In this document: positions 25,460 to 36,982 of the stretch, one piece after another | Layout of the letters: every line of letters begins with the position of its first letter | How positions within the stretch are numbered: the stretch's first letter is position 1 | Source: Callorhinus ursinus | Lineage: Eukaryota; Chordata; Mammalia; Carnivora; Otariidae | DNA: 64,000 nt | Assembly (NCBI RefSeq): GCF_003265705.1 | Contig: NW_020312848.1 | Coordinates: 58,810,801-58,874,800, forward strand | Direction: 5' to 3' | Translations under genes and position numbers: made by a program | The notes under the pieces: model-generated | Told to the model about the DNA's origin: nothing | The model's input: the letters and a program-made list of their open reading frames with translations, nothing else | The model's database searches: none

Positions 25460-25700
25460 GATACCTTCAGTATGTTTCCTTTTGCCTATCCAACCTTATC
25501 TCATCCTTTCTCCTGGTCTGACCCCTGTTTCTACTAGCTCAGCATCAGCTGTATCCCTAATGTTTAGACCCTGTAAGTCTACCCTTATGCATTTGCTCAT
25601 GAATTTATCTTGTCTGAAGTGCTCTACCCAACTCTTCAAAGAATAAATTCATTCAGTCTAATGGCTTTATAAGGCTACCTTCAAGTTCAGTTTCTATAGG
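25460..25700 (+). mobile_element. Possible L2 fragment, sense
   Basis: cttatgcatttgctcatgaa, gaagtgctctacccaactct and aaggctaccttcaagttcag resemble the L2 3' region in order. Diverged. Confidence 0.5.
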
Positions 25701-27070
25701 GGTCAGTCTTCCTTGAGGTTTGTTATTGGTGAATTACTAACCTACGTTATAGACTATACTCTTCAGGAAAGTATTCGATTATATGCTATCTTTCATAGAT
25801 CTTTGAATATTTCATGCAGATAAATTTTGTCTTCATTATTAGAGGTAAGGATTTTGTTACTTCCTACATTACACTGTGCATATGATAGATACATACATAA
25901 AACAGAAATTAATTTCTCAGTAGATTCTCTGCCTACATTAAATTTTTAATAAATCAGTTTCCTGTGCTTAAAAGGATAATTTGTAAAAGTCATTCATTTG
26001 AGGATGGATAATTGTGATTTGAGGCACTCAGGGCAGGGGAGAAGAATGAGCAACAACACTGCATGGTGAATGAGTTGCATGTTGAGCATGTTGCATGAAA
26101 AGGAGAGAGCCATGATCGAAGATTGAAAAGCAGAAAAGCAAAAGCAGAAGTGCTTAAAAACACAGCTTCAACAGTTTCACACACTGATTTGCTATAATCG
26201 CCATTAATCCCTATTTGGCTCATTAATGTAATGAGAGAACCTGGTTGAAAGGAAGTTCCAAAGTAAGTTCTAATTCTATTTAAAGATTATTGTGCAGCTG
26301 ACTAATCACCATAAAGAAGTCTAGACTATTTCTATACTGTCACAACTAAATAGAAGGATTTGCAGTCCTCGATAAATCTAATGCCTTCTTTGTGAATCCA
26401 ATAAACATCATGGCCTTGTGAGGATTTCCTGAAGAAGATATAGAAAGTACAGCTTAAAAATGATAACAAACCAATAATCTTCTGTTTCGTGTAACCATAG
26501 ATGGTCATAAGGAAAGCTGTTCAGTATTACCTAACTGGGTGGGATTTAATCCATTATTTGTTCTCATTTGATCCCAAACTTATCAGCATGAAATTATAAC
26601 CAAACCTGTAGTAGAAAAAAAAATGCTTCTGTAAATTCTTTTTCAAAATTGTGATAGTCTGGCACTCTCTCCATAAATGATTTTTCAGAACTATTGTAAT
26701 GTCGTGGTTTTTATATAGCCCAACTCTACACATTTAAATGTCTTTAAAAGTTAAAAGTTACATTTTCTCTGGTTTAAATCCCAGAGGATTTAAAGGGTTA
26801 TTGGGGCAGATCATTTACCTGCTTGACGTTTTACCATCCATAGTTTATTCATCTTGAGGTTAACTGAAGGTCTCAAAAGGCATTTCGTTAGAAAAGGAAG
26901 GAAAAGAAAAAAGTTTTGTTTTCGAGGCCAGGAAAGTGGTGACCCTATGCTAACAGTCTGGTATTTAGTTATATCTCCAAATAAAAATATATAAACAGAA
27001 TGTGAATGCTGCAGCATATGAATAATAACAAAAGCAGGAAATCAACCGACCAAGAGGCCGCATGCTCAAA
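25701..27070. other. Anonymous spacer
   Basis: No gene or clear repeat seen. Confidence 0.4.
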
Positions 27071-27074
27071 CAGA

Positions 27075-27215
27075 TTTCAAGATTCCCAGGTTCTAGCTCT
27101 AGCTCTGTAATAACTAGATGAGTGACCCTTTCAAAGTCATGTATCCTTCCCTGGGCTTCAACTTTTTGCAGTATAAAAAGAGCTTCCTGTGGATTCCTGC
27201 TGAGGTTCCTAAAAG
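27075..27215 (+). mobile_element. MIR SINE, sense
   Basis: cccaggttctagctctagct, ctagatgagtgaccctttca and cttccctgggcttcaacttt follow the MIR body. Confidence 0.72.
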
Positions 27216-27479
27216 CCTGTAATCCTATGACATGGGCTATATATTACTAACAATATCACTTCCACAATGAAATATGTTTTATCTTTGGAAATCATACTAT
27301 ATCTTCTGCCTTTCCATTGAACACTACTATAGGTTGGACCCAGGGTGAACAGAACCAGGAGATTCCAAGCAGAGTATCTTCTGTAGGAAATTATTAATTG
27401 GGGGCAATAACTGGGATAAGGAAGACTAAAAAGGGAAAAGAGAGAGATTTGTCTTTCAGGGTGACTCTGATCTAAATTC

Positions 27480-28256
27480 TTGGATGTCTAATAAATTTCT
27501 CAAATTCCATACGCCCAAAATTCAACTTCTCATCTTCCGCACAAACGATCCTCTAAGCTGTCTCAGGTATCTTAGCTCGCTTAGGTGATGGATAGCACAA
27601 CCATCCAGTTTCCAGATGAAACATCTTGGAGTCATCCTTGATTTCAGTCTCTTTCTCCCACACATGAAAACTCTGACTTTATGTTCATAATACAGCCAGA
27701 GAGCACCCGCTTCTCATTGCGCCACACTGGTCAAAGCCATTGTCATCGCTCACCTATATCATTGTACCAGCCACTAACCGAAATCCCTGCTCAATCCCTA
27801 TCCCATTTCAGTGGCCAGAGTGATCCTGCCAAAGCACGAGTTTGATCATGTTACTCCTCTACTGAGAGTTGTGCAATAGCTTCCCATTTGAAACAGGATG
27901 AAATCCAAAGTTTTTATAATAGTCAACATGGCCCTACATGGTCTTCTGCCATCTGGACACTCTTCTATGATGTCTCCTTACCTTTCTGCCCCTCTGGTAT
28001 GTCTCCTCCAGCTGTTTGTCTTGCTCACTCTGCACCAGCCTCACCTGCCTTCTTATGGCTTTTTTTTCTCTTTTGTCTTTGCGTGGGACACTTTTTTCCA
28101 GATACCAGTTAGCTAACTGTATCACATTTTTCAAGTTTCTGCATTATCATGTTACTGACTCCCGCACCTTTGTCTGTTTTGTCCACCAATGCATCTCAAG
28201 CATCCAGAACAATGCCTAGCACATAGTAGATACTCAGTAAATATTTGTTGAGTGTA
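27480..28256 (+). mobile_element. LINE-2 (L2), sense, 3' end intact
   Basis: Follows the L2 consensus: cttggagtcatccttgattt (27629), gccagagtgatcctgccaaa (27815), tgttactcctctactgagag (27849), caacatggccctacatggtc (27924), then the 3' terminus caatgcctagcacatagtag followed by taaatatttgttgagtg (28210-28255). Frames at 27888-28112 and 27898-28116 are broken L2 ORF2. Confidence 0.92.
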
Positions 28257-28600
28257 TAGTTGACCCTTGAACAATAAGGATTCGAACTGCATAGGTTCAC
28301 TTATATGTGGCTGTATGCGGAATTTTTTCAATAAATAAAGCACAGTATGCAAATATATTTTCTCTTATGATTTTCTTATTAACATTTTCTTTTCTCTAGC
28401 TTACATTATTATAAGAATACAGTATGTAGTGCATATAACATACAAAATATATGGTAAATGAACTGTTTATATTATTGGTAAGGCTTCCAGTCAACAGTAG
28501 GCTACTAGTAGTTAAGTTTTGCGGGGATCAAAAGTTATATGTGCATTTTTGACTGTGGGGGGCTTGTGCCCCAACCCTCATGTTGTTCAAGGGTCAAATG
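28257..28600. mobile_element. TA-flanked MITE (mariner/Tigger-type non-autonomous DNA transposon)
   Basis: Terminal inverted repeats share ttgacccttgaacaa (28260-28274) and its complement ttgttcaagggtcaa (28583-28597). TA dinucleotides flank both ends (28255-28256 and 28601-28602), the TcMar target duplication. 344 bp, no transposase. It sits exactly at the L2 3' end, so it inserted into the L2 tail or just beside it. Confidence 0.92.
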
Positions 28601-28602
28601 TA

Positions 28603-29790
28603 TTAACCTTAGATCTTATATTTCTACCACTGGAATTTGTCTTCCTTTCTCAGTTGCTAATAACATCCACAGTGTGCCTAGTTTATAAATTCAACCCTGA
28701 CATCAGCTTTGCATTTCATTTTGCCAAGTTCTCTTAAGAGGACCTTACCATTGCTCTCTATGTGCTATCAATAGCTCTGTACTACGTGTTCCCCAGAAGG
28801 AAGCCTGGTATAGTAACTGGAGGCATTTTCGATACCCAGATTTCTTTGGAGAAAAGCAGTGAGAAAGAGAGTAGGTCACCTTTCCAAGCAAAACCATCCA
28901 CAGACACACCTTAAGGATGGGATAAGCTAAGATGATGACAGCAGGAGATTGTAAGAAGCAAAACAAAGAGTTAAAAGCTGCACAGAGAATATATTGGAAT
29001 ATAAAACTGACGTCGTAGAAAAAGGTCTAGAAAGAAGCATTTAAAGATATAACAAGATGGTGATGTTATGACACAGCCATGGTAATGTTCACAGCTGTTA
29101 CTTATCTCTTTATATTTTGCTTTGAGATAGGCTGGAAGGAAAGGAACAAAGGAAGGGAAGGAAAGCAGGAAGGAGCTAATTCAAGAGTACTAATTGAAAA
29201 AGCCTGTTTTTGAAATGTGTTTTGAGCCAAGCAGTCACTCTTAGATGTGGGCAGCAGACGTTCAAGGCTGGGTAGAAGAGGCAAGACTAGGAATTGTCTC
29301 AGACAGTAGTGATCCAGCAGGGTGCATATGGGGTAAGGACATGCAGAACTAGGAAGACTGAAAGGCCGGGCACAAGTTAGACAAAAGGTCAGTGTCTCTG
29401 CTAGAGCTCTGGTTCCTGTTTTCAGTCTTTACTCAGAGAAGACAAAGATGCAGGTTATGTTTGCCTTTATTGCAGCCAAGGATTTCGTCAGTGCCCTATA
29501 CAATCCTGCCTTCTCCTGATTAAGGTAAGGGCAGAGGTGCTGAGCCTGCACGTAGTGAATGCAGGGATGAGAAAAATACCAGCGTGTCAAGTATGCAATT
29601 ACCTAATACTTTTTGACATACATGGTTAGGGCTACAGAATAGAAAGAACTGGAAAAAGCCCCTACGAGAAAAGATAAATGCGATTTTTCAAACAGGACAT
29701 ACATTTCAAACATGTTCTAAATAGAAGCCGTATGTATAGTTTCAATGTAAATAATGGTAAATAAGAAAAATGGATGTTTAGGTAAAGAAT
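28603..29790. other. Anonymous spacer
   Basis: No gene or confident repeat. A purine-rich GGAA-type tract occurs at about 29133-29173. Confidence 0.45.
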
Positions 29791-29801
29791 CATATATCAT
29801 G

Positions 29802-30005
29802 GGCGCCTGGGTGGCTCAGCTGGTTAAGTGCCTTCCTTCGGCTCAAGCCATGATCTCAGGGTCCTGGGATCGAGTCCTGTGTCTGGCTCCCTGCTTAGTG
29901 GGGAGACTGCTTCTCCCTCTCCCTCTGCCTCTTCCCCAGCTTGTGCGCTCTCTCTTGCTCACTCTCTCTCTCAAATAAGTAAATAAAATCTTAAAAACAA
30001 ACAAC
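29802..30005 (+). mobile_element. Can-SINE (SINEC)
   Basis: Head ggcgcctgggtggctcagct, tail aagtaaataaaatcttaaaa. Duplication catatatcatg at 29791-29801 and 30006-30016. Confidence 0.97.
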
Positions 30006-30058
30006 CATATATCATGTTAAAAATAACTTGTAAATATGATTAAAAATATAAGAGGTAG

Positions 30059-30121
30059 TTCCATCCACGTCATTGCAAATGGCAAGATTTCAATTTTGTT
30101 TTGATGGCTGCATAATATTCC

Positions 30122-30177
<56 letters not shown>

Positions 30178-30776
30178 CCACATCTTCTTTACACATTCAT
30201 CTGTTGATGACATCTTGGCTCTTTCCATAGTTTGGCTATTGCGGACATTGCTGCTGTAAACATTGGCACATACCCCTTCGGATCACTACATTTGTATCTT
30301 TGGGGTATCATACGACCTCACTGATATGAGGAATTCTTAATCTCAGAAAACAAACTGAGGGTTGCTGGAGTGGTGGGGGGTGGGAGGGATGGGGGGCTGG
30401 GTGATAGACATTGGGGAGGGTATGTGCTATGGTGATCTCTATGAATTGTATAAGACTGATGAATCACAGACCTGTACCTCTGAAACAAATAATACATTAT
30501 ATGTTAGGAAAAAAAAAAGAAGATAGTAGGAAGGGAAAAATGAAGCAAGGGGAAATTGGAGGGGGAGACGAACCATGGGAGACTACGGACTCTGAGAAAG
30601 AAACTGAGGGTTCTAGAGGGGAGGGGATGGGTTAGCCTGGTGATGGGTATTAAGGAGGGCACATATTGAATGGAGCACTGGGTGTTATATGCAAACAATG
30701 AATCAGGGAACACTACATCAAAAACTAATGATGTAATGTATGGTGATTAACATAACATAATAAAATAAAATTAAAA
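30059..30776 (+). mobile_element. Carnivore LINE-1 3' end with 5' inversion
   Basis: One insertion bounded by aaatataagaggtag (30044-30058) and aaatataagagctag (30777-30791), 14 of 15 identical. The left arm 30059 to about 30308 is L1 ORF2 reversed (gcaaatggcaagatttcaat, ttctttacacattcatctgt, tttgtatctttggggt). From about 30309 it switches to sense L1 with the carnivore 3'UTR (tgaggaattcttaatctcag; gacctgtacctctgaaacaa; gcactgggtgttatatgcaa; catcaaaaactaatgatgta) and an A-rich tail. This is the signature of twin priming during L1 integration. Non-coding and dead. Confidence 0.9.
30124..30172. repeat. (TG)n microsatellite
   Basis: About 24 uninterrupted TG units, inside the inverted arm of the L1 insertion. 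Confidence 0.98.
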
Positions 30777-30791
30777 AAATATAAGAGCTAG

Positions 30792-32450
30792 AACTTTGTG
30801 CTAATTTAAGAATACAATAAAAATATTAAGTAGATGTTTAAAATCATTTTTCCAAAAATTTTAAGTGTTCAGATGGAGAAAGAAGGTGATAGGTAAGAAG
30901 GCTTGTAGGAGGCCGACGGTTACATCCTTTCTTATAAGTGATTATAGACAATTGTGAGTTCAAGTAGAGATGACTGCAGCTAGCACAGAGCTTCACAGTG
31001 AATCACATGGTCCAGTGGAAAAGTAAGCTTCATCTTAATGGTTGAGAAAGCTGTGGGTTTGATGACCAAACACAAGCCAGGTAATGTGTATAAGGATCAT
31101 TAGGCTAGGAATCAAGGATGTTTTTATTTAGATTCTATGATAACTTTTGAGGGATGGAAGCAAAGGGATGATGACTGATTAAATGTATCTCCGTCTGACT
31201 GACTTTTATATTCCTTTCTTGTGGAATTTTTCTGCACTGAATACAAACTTCCAAAACTAAGAGGCCACTTGCTATCCTGAAGTTAAATTGTGGGACTGAG
31301 GACTTACAATGTAATATTTACAACCAGATACAGTATTTCAATGCACCATAGATAACTTTATACCATCAAGATAATATCTTTTAAAATCCTCTTCCCAGTG
31401 ATGCAGCAAGTTCATCAGTCTGGTTTTGGTCCTGGGACTAGGAAGGTGAGGAGTCCTTCACTCTATAGAACCAGAGGCAGAAAGTGTACGTGGAACAAAT
31501 AGTGGGACTAAGGAGAGGCAAAGGATTAGCAAAGGGACTCAGCCCTAGTTGGAGTGTTCAGAAGCTGAAGACAAATGTGTGGAAGGTCCTGGATTATCCA
31601 GTTGGCCAACTGGGTCCCAGTGATTAGGGCACCAGTAAAGTAGAGATTATTAAGCAATACGTATTGAATTAATTTCGCATTTTAAGTTTCTAAAATGTTA
31701 AAGGAATCACCATGGAGAAAGTTCTAACTCTGTTGGTCTTCTTAGCCTTTTTTAGGGCTTTGTACTATTGTGTCATACAGAGTTACATAATATAATTACA
31801 TGTGTGGGGGTACTCATATAATCACCTTTTCAATTTTCTGGGCCAGTAATACAGCCTTGGATGTGGATATGGAAAGCGAGCAAGGCTCAAGATTTCGGGA
31901 GAGGTTCCTGACTACTCTAGAATAATATAAATACTTTTTTTCTCCCAAGCCTTGGGTGGAATAGATCCACTATATTCTCCGTAGCCCTTGCTTTCCTGCG
32001 GGAACCCAACGTGTGGGAAACAATGGCATAGCGTCAGAAGACAGCTGTCCTAGCCAACAGAACAGCTTGGCTCTATTTTCCTCTCTTGAAGTTCTCTGAA
32101 CTTTATCTATTCATTTGTTAAAAGAACAGATTGGACCAAATTATTTCCAGAATCTGAATCTTTGTCATTACTGAGTGACCTTGGATTCTTTATGAGCTTT
32201 TGGGTCCTGTTTCCTTACCTGTTAACTTAAGTGGAACAATAGTTGTTGACCTCACCCATCCCCCCTCCTTTCCTTCCTTCCTTCTTCTAAGAAGTGAATA
32301 AAATAGCACAGATGAAAACACTTTAAGAATTCAAAATGTGGTATATAACTGCAAGGCATTATTACAATTTCTAAGGGAGTATAGGTTAGCGGGTTGCTTT
32401 CTTGTTTGTTTTTGTTTTTGTTTTAGGCTAACTGGTATTGAGTGCGTGTT
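30792..32450. other. Repeat-poor anonymous stretch
   Basis: No gene, SINE or LINE recognised, apart from a weak MIR-like patch near 32150-32260. Confidence 0.45.
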
Positions 32451-32454
32451 GTGC

Positions 32455-32640
32455 GTTTTTATACATTGTCTCACACACACTTAGTAAAACTGACAAGGTG
32501 GTTTATCATATATTCGCTACAAATGAGAAACCTGGGATTCATGGAAGTAAAGGGGTATATTAAAGGTGAAAACATAAATAGCAAACTTTAGGATTCAAAA
32601 CCAGGCCTGCCAGATGCCACTCTGTCAAGCTTATTTGCTG
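32455..32640 (-). mobile_element. MIR SINE, antisense
   Basis: Reversed MIR order: tatacattgtctcacacaca, ctacaaatgagaaacctggg, aggattcaaaaccaggcctg. Confidence 0.72.
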
Positions 32641-35129
32641 TGGCTTTAAGAGAAGCAGCTCCATGAGGTGAAACAAAAGGTTGAGGTGCTGGGGTTTCCT
32701 GTTCTGTTTTGAGTGAATATAATGGCTACTCTTCTGTTTCCTTCTGAATAACTACTTCTGTGGGGTAGAGCTGGGAGATAATTTTAAAGAATGATGTATC
32801 TTTTCTGTTATAATACTTGCATCACTGTAATATCTCATTACTAGGATACTGAAGTTCTAATAATTGTTATAAAGGAGGTGTTGAGGAGGGAGTGCCAATA
32901 TGAGGAATTTCAGGACATGCATACTTTTTGAAAGCCCCACAGATTATTTTAAAAGGGCTTCCTCCCAGTGAGAACTGTTCTGTGGTTGGTTTAATGCACG
33001 TAAAAAGGCACGGGGTAGGGGTTTAGGGGGGTGGTAGAGAGATTTCCTTGCAAAATTTCAAAAGTGTCATTCTGATTACTAAATAGCTATGTGTTTGCTT
33101 CTCGGAAGACCTAGAGACTCAGTTTGTAGTGTCAATTAATTTCAGAAAATAGTGACCAATTAAGTTCATAATCATTTCAAAAGGATGGGGACACAGCTGT
33201 TAATAGCTAAATTTTTCTCTTTCATTGTCCTAGCAAGGTGACTAGGGAAGGGGTGCAGCAACCCTGACAAATATCTGCTTTAAAGGTTTAAGTTCCTTTG
33301 GGATCTTTGTTGCCAGAGTGTAAAAAGGCCTGGGATAGTTGTTTTATTTGATACTAATTCAGCCCGGCAAGCCATAACCGGGAGTGTCACATCTAAATGT
33401 CTGAACACACTGCTCATCTTCCACTGTGATTGGTCTCAGATTACAGTACTATGTCTAGGTTCATTTGATCCAAAGCATTTCAACTTTAGATTTTTGCCTC
33501 TCACTGGCTCCAATGAAAGAAATTTCCCGAATGTAAAGGCTGAGAATTCTTTAACCTTTAATAATCTTATTATATTAGTCTTTGGATTCTTCTTGCAGAT
33601 CCAGAGACAGTTTTTCTCATTAATAGTAAAACTGCTAATTGCGAGTTGTGAGTAAGGTAGAGGGTTTTTATTTTTAGTGTAAGTTTCTTGGGCTTCAAGG
33701 TATTTCATTTTTTTGCCAGTTTAACTATTTTTGTGTGTGTGGAAGTCAAACTACTACACTGAAAGAAAATAATTCATTTATCCTTAATATGAATTTTAAA
33801 AATTCTATTTAAAGTGCTTCTTATTAAGCATGGAAGAGAACAATTATCTTTTTTTATTATCTGCTAGTGGAAATCTGATTATAAGTTTAAGAATACTCGA
33901 CAGCATTTTTATTTGTAATAAAATGTACAGCTGTAGCCTCACCCAAAGTGCATAAGACCTTTATACATTCCATTTAACTTTTCAGAAGTATTCATTTCTA
34001 CTAATTCTCTTTTACCATTTGCAGTTTGATTAATAATATGAAGGTGTTTATAGGAAATTTGACTATAAGCCAAATCTCTTGGAAGTAATTATTGGTTTCC
34101 ATTAAGAATTTAAAAATTGAAAAGGGAAGAAGACTATAATGAAGACATAGAAGGCTTTCATGGAAGATGAAGGACAAGATTAAATTAAAGAAGGCATCGA
34201 GGAGAAATTGAACCACTGTGTTCCTCCTCAAACAATTTATTTCATCAGATTTCAGTTATTCATTGTCCGTAAGAGATTATACTTTCTGTGGATAGCCTGC
34301 AGCTGTTCATTTCCCAAACTAAACTGGACCTACTGATTGGACACACATATGAGGATGTTGATGGGGTATGCAGTAGAGATTGTATTTGGTGTTAGTTTTA
34401 TTATCCTTGATCCTTCTTCTTTGATAAATGTGTATGAGCTAGAGTTAGAGACTTAACAATGTTTGGAGGGGTTGAGGCAAATTGGTTAAAATAGAAAGGG
34501 ATTTTGGAAAGTGTAATAATTTCAAATTAATATTTATAAGGATCAACTTAACATTTCCAAATGCACACAAATCCACTTCGTTGTCTCAAAACAAAAATAA
34601 AAACAAAAAACCCTGCAAAGCATGTGGTTAATTAGTTATCTTTCATATTTTGCCTCAGTTTATTTTTAGCTCTGTGAAGTTAGAAAGATGTCACACCAGT
34701 GACTTGTTTTATAAGAAGAAAGGCACTATTTTAATCTTCAAAAAATAACAGCTTGCGGGGGTCAATCTTTTAAAGTGTAAGCTTCACTGCTGCAATTATT
34801 AATCAGTTTCTTCAGGAAATATATGAAATTAAATATTAAAGTACAGATCTAAACACTGCTACCGTCTCAGGGCTTCTGAGAACATGATTTCCTTATTAGT
34901 CTGAAATAACTGACCTTCTTCAATCCAAATGTAGAATCTGCATGCATACAAGATCCCTCATTCTGTCTCTACAGCTCATCATTTGGGCTTTATTTACCTG
35001 TTAGCACTTTATCTCTTTTAATAGGCACAATTTCTTAGAAGTTAACTTTCCCTGATGGCATAGTTAACTGCTAAATAAAGGTTTTGTTTGTAAAAAAGGA
35101 TATTTACACATATTGCTCAATTTGTTGTG
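32641..35129. other. Repeat-poor anonymous stretch
   Basis: No gene or young repeat. The frame at 33436-33708 (minus) has no recognised domain. The absence of insertions across about 2.5 kb is notable in this repeat-dense window. Confidence 0.45.
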
Positions 35130-36310
35130 GGTTCACTCAGCTAACAATATTTATTTACCTTCTATCATGTGCCAGGCACTACTCTAATTACTTGGAATCA
35201 GAGAATAAAACAAAGGACCTTTCGGGGAGGAAAAGTTTTCTTTCACCCTTTAAGATTCTTTTGGGTAGTCTAAGAATTATACTGACATGAGACAGATTAA
35301 CAGGAGAAAACCAAATTTAATTATGTACATGCAGGGGCTCCATAAGAATATGAGGCCCACAGGTGGTCAGGCAGCTGAAGTTTATATGCCATCCAGAGCT
35401 AAGAAGGGGTTACTGGTCTAGGACTTCAAAGGGGAGGAAGATGATTCATAGGGAGGTGAAAAGAGCAAATCTTTGGTAAACAGATGTTTGGTGGGCCATA
35501 CAGAAACAATGGGACATAGAGAGGAGTTTTAACAAATGGACTTTCCTAGGTTTCTCCCTGTCTACCACACATAGTTCATATTATACTATAGTTATCTATG
35601 ATGATAGTTCCTGTCCTGGAACAGGTCCTCTGTCTAAATTCTTATAGGCAGTTAGTGGGGAAGCAAAAAGAAAAACTTCTTGAGTTTTCTGTTTCTTAGA
35701 AATAATTGGCCTACAATAATCCACATGCCAGAGAGACATATTTTGGCGTGGCACGTTTTGCTCCCCTGTAGACGGTATCCAATGAAGGTTACATTTTTAT
35801 GGAAATAAAAGATATTAATAATGAATGTGTTTCATAAGCAAATCACAAGGTATGGCAGAAGATAAGTGCCATAGCGGAAAAAAATGCAGACAAGGTTAAG
35901 GGGAGTCCTGAGTGCCAAGTATGTTTGGGTATAGGGACGAGAGTTGCAGTTTCAAAAAGATGATCTATTTGCCTTATTGAGAATGTGACATTTGGACCAA
36001 AATGTGGAGGACGTGAGGAATTTAATAGTGGAGATACCTGGAAGAAGAGCTTTCCAAGCAGAGGGAGAAACTAGAGCAAATACTCAAAAGCAGAAGCATT
36101 TCCTGGAGTATTTGAGGAGGCACAGGAGGACAATAGTCTGGAGTAGAGTGAGTGAAGAGGTGGTAACAGAAGACATTAGAAAGGACTCAGAGGCTTTTGG
36201 CCCTAGGGAGATCTTGGGGGGCATAATTGGCTATTATGAGGAGAAAATGGGAAGCCGCTGCAAAGTTTTGAGCACAGAAGTGCTATCATTGGTTTAGATG
36301 GACTCTGGCT
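35130..36310 (-). mobile_element. L2 antisense, split by an LTR-like element
   Basis: The reversed L2 3' end lies at 35135-35220 (catgtgccaggcactactct) and the next L2 part resumes from about 35830 to 36310 (gaatgtgacatttggaccaa, gctttccaagcagagggaga, aaatgggaagccgctgcaaa, gttttgagcacagaagtgct). The plus-strand frame 35992-36297 (101 codons) is antisense L2, not a gene. Confidence 0.82.
35225..35775 (+). mobile_element. LTR-like repeat, copy 1 (family unassigned)
   Basis: Non-L2 sequence inserted in the L2. It shares with 40690-41440, in order and orientation, a ttcaccctttaag-like start, an agattaacaggagaaaa block and the end block agagacatattttggcgtgg then tgctccc (35732-35767). Length and layout suit a solo LTR of an old endogenous retrovirus. 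No viral coding is present. Confidence 0.62.
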
Positions 36311-36464
36311 ACATTTTCAAAGTAAAGTCAACAGTATTTTTAAATGGGTTAGAATTGAGTTCAGAAAGATATAAAATTGCATGTATTACCTATGGAAACC
36401 ATAGATATCTTGGTAAATAATATTTATAGCAAATAATATTAATATTCATAGTACATTTTAATAT

Positions 36465-36606
36465 CCAAAGCATTGCCATGTGCCAGATACTTTTTTTTTT
36501 TGCCTATGCTAACTCAGTTAATCCTCACAATGTACTCTCAGTGGTAAACTGTTACTATTCCTGTTTTATAGAAGAGGAATGTGAGGTACAGAAAATGAAA
36601 TTCTTT
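36465..36606 (-). mobile_element. MIR SINE, antisense, cut by a SINE
   Basis: Reversed MIR: attgccatgtgccagatact, actcagttaatcctcacaat, tgttttatagaagaggaatg. Confidence 0.78.
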
Positions 36607-36803
36607 GGGGCATCTGGGTGGCTCAGTTGGTTAAGCACCTGCCTTCTGCTTGGTCATGATCCCGGGGTCCTGGGATGAGCCAGCTCAGGCTCGCTGCTCG
36701 GCGGGAGTCTGCTTCTCCCTCTCCCTCTACCCCTCCCTCCCACTCATCCTCTCTCTCTTGCTCTCTCTCTTTCTCTCAAATAAACAAATGGAATCTTAAA
36801 AAT
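36607..36803 (+). mobile_element. Can-SINE (SINEC), sense arm of a palindrome
   Basis: Head ggggcatctgggtggctcag through the CT-rich middle to aaataaacaaatggaatctt. Confidence 0.94.
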
Positions 36804-36846
36804 CTCGCTGTCTCTCTGTCTGTCAAATAAATAAATAAAATCTTTT
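36804..36846 (+). mobile_element. Can-SINE 3' tail fragment
   Basis: tctcgctgtctctctgtctg then tcaaataaataaataaaatc: a second sense SINE 3' end with no head, just behind the complete one. It is either a truncated insertion or a tail duplication. Confidence 0.8.
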
Positions 36847-36982
36847 TTAAGGGGGACAGGGAGAGGGAGAAACAGACTTCCCACAGAGCAGGGAGCCCAA
36901 TGCGGGGCTCGATCCCAGGACGCTGGGATCATGACCTGAGCAGAAGGCAGATGCTTAATGACTGAGCCACCCAGGTGCCCCC
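36847..36982 (-). mobile_element. Can-SINE (SINEC), antisense arm of a palindrome
   Basis: Reversed body agagcagggagcccaatgcg, ggctcgatcccagga, gggatcatgacctgagcaga, head gactgagccacccaggtgcc. Tail-to-tail with 36607-36846. Confidence 0.94.

Noticed and set aside
35992..36297. 101-codon plus-strand frame with charged composition
   Set aside because: Antisense L2 sequence; the same region is recognisable in another L2 copy.
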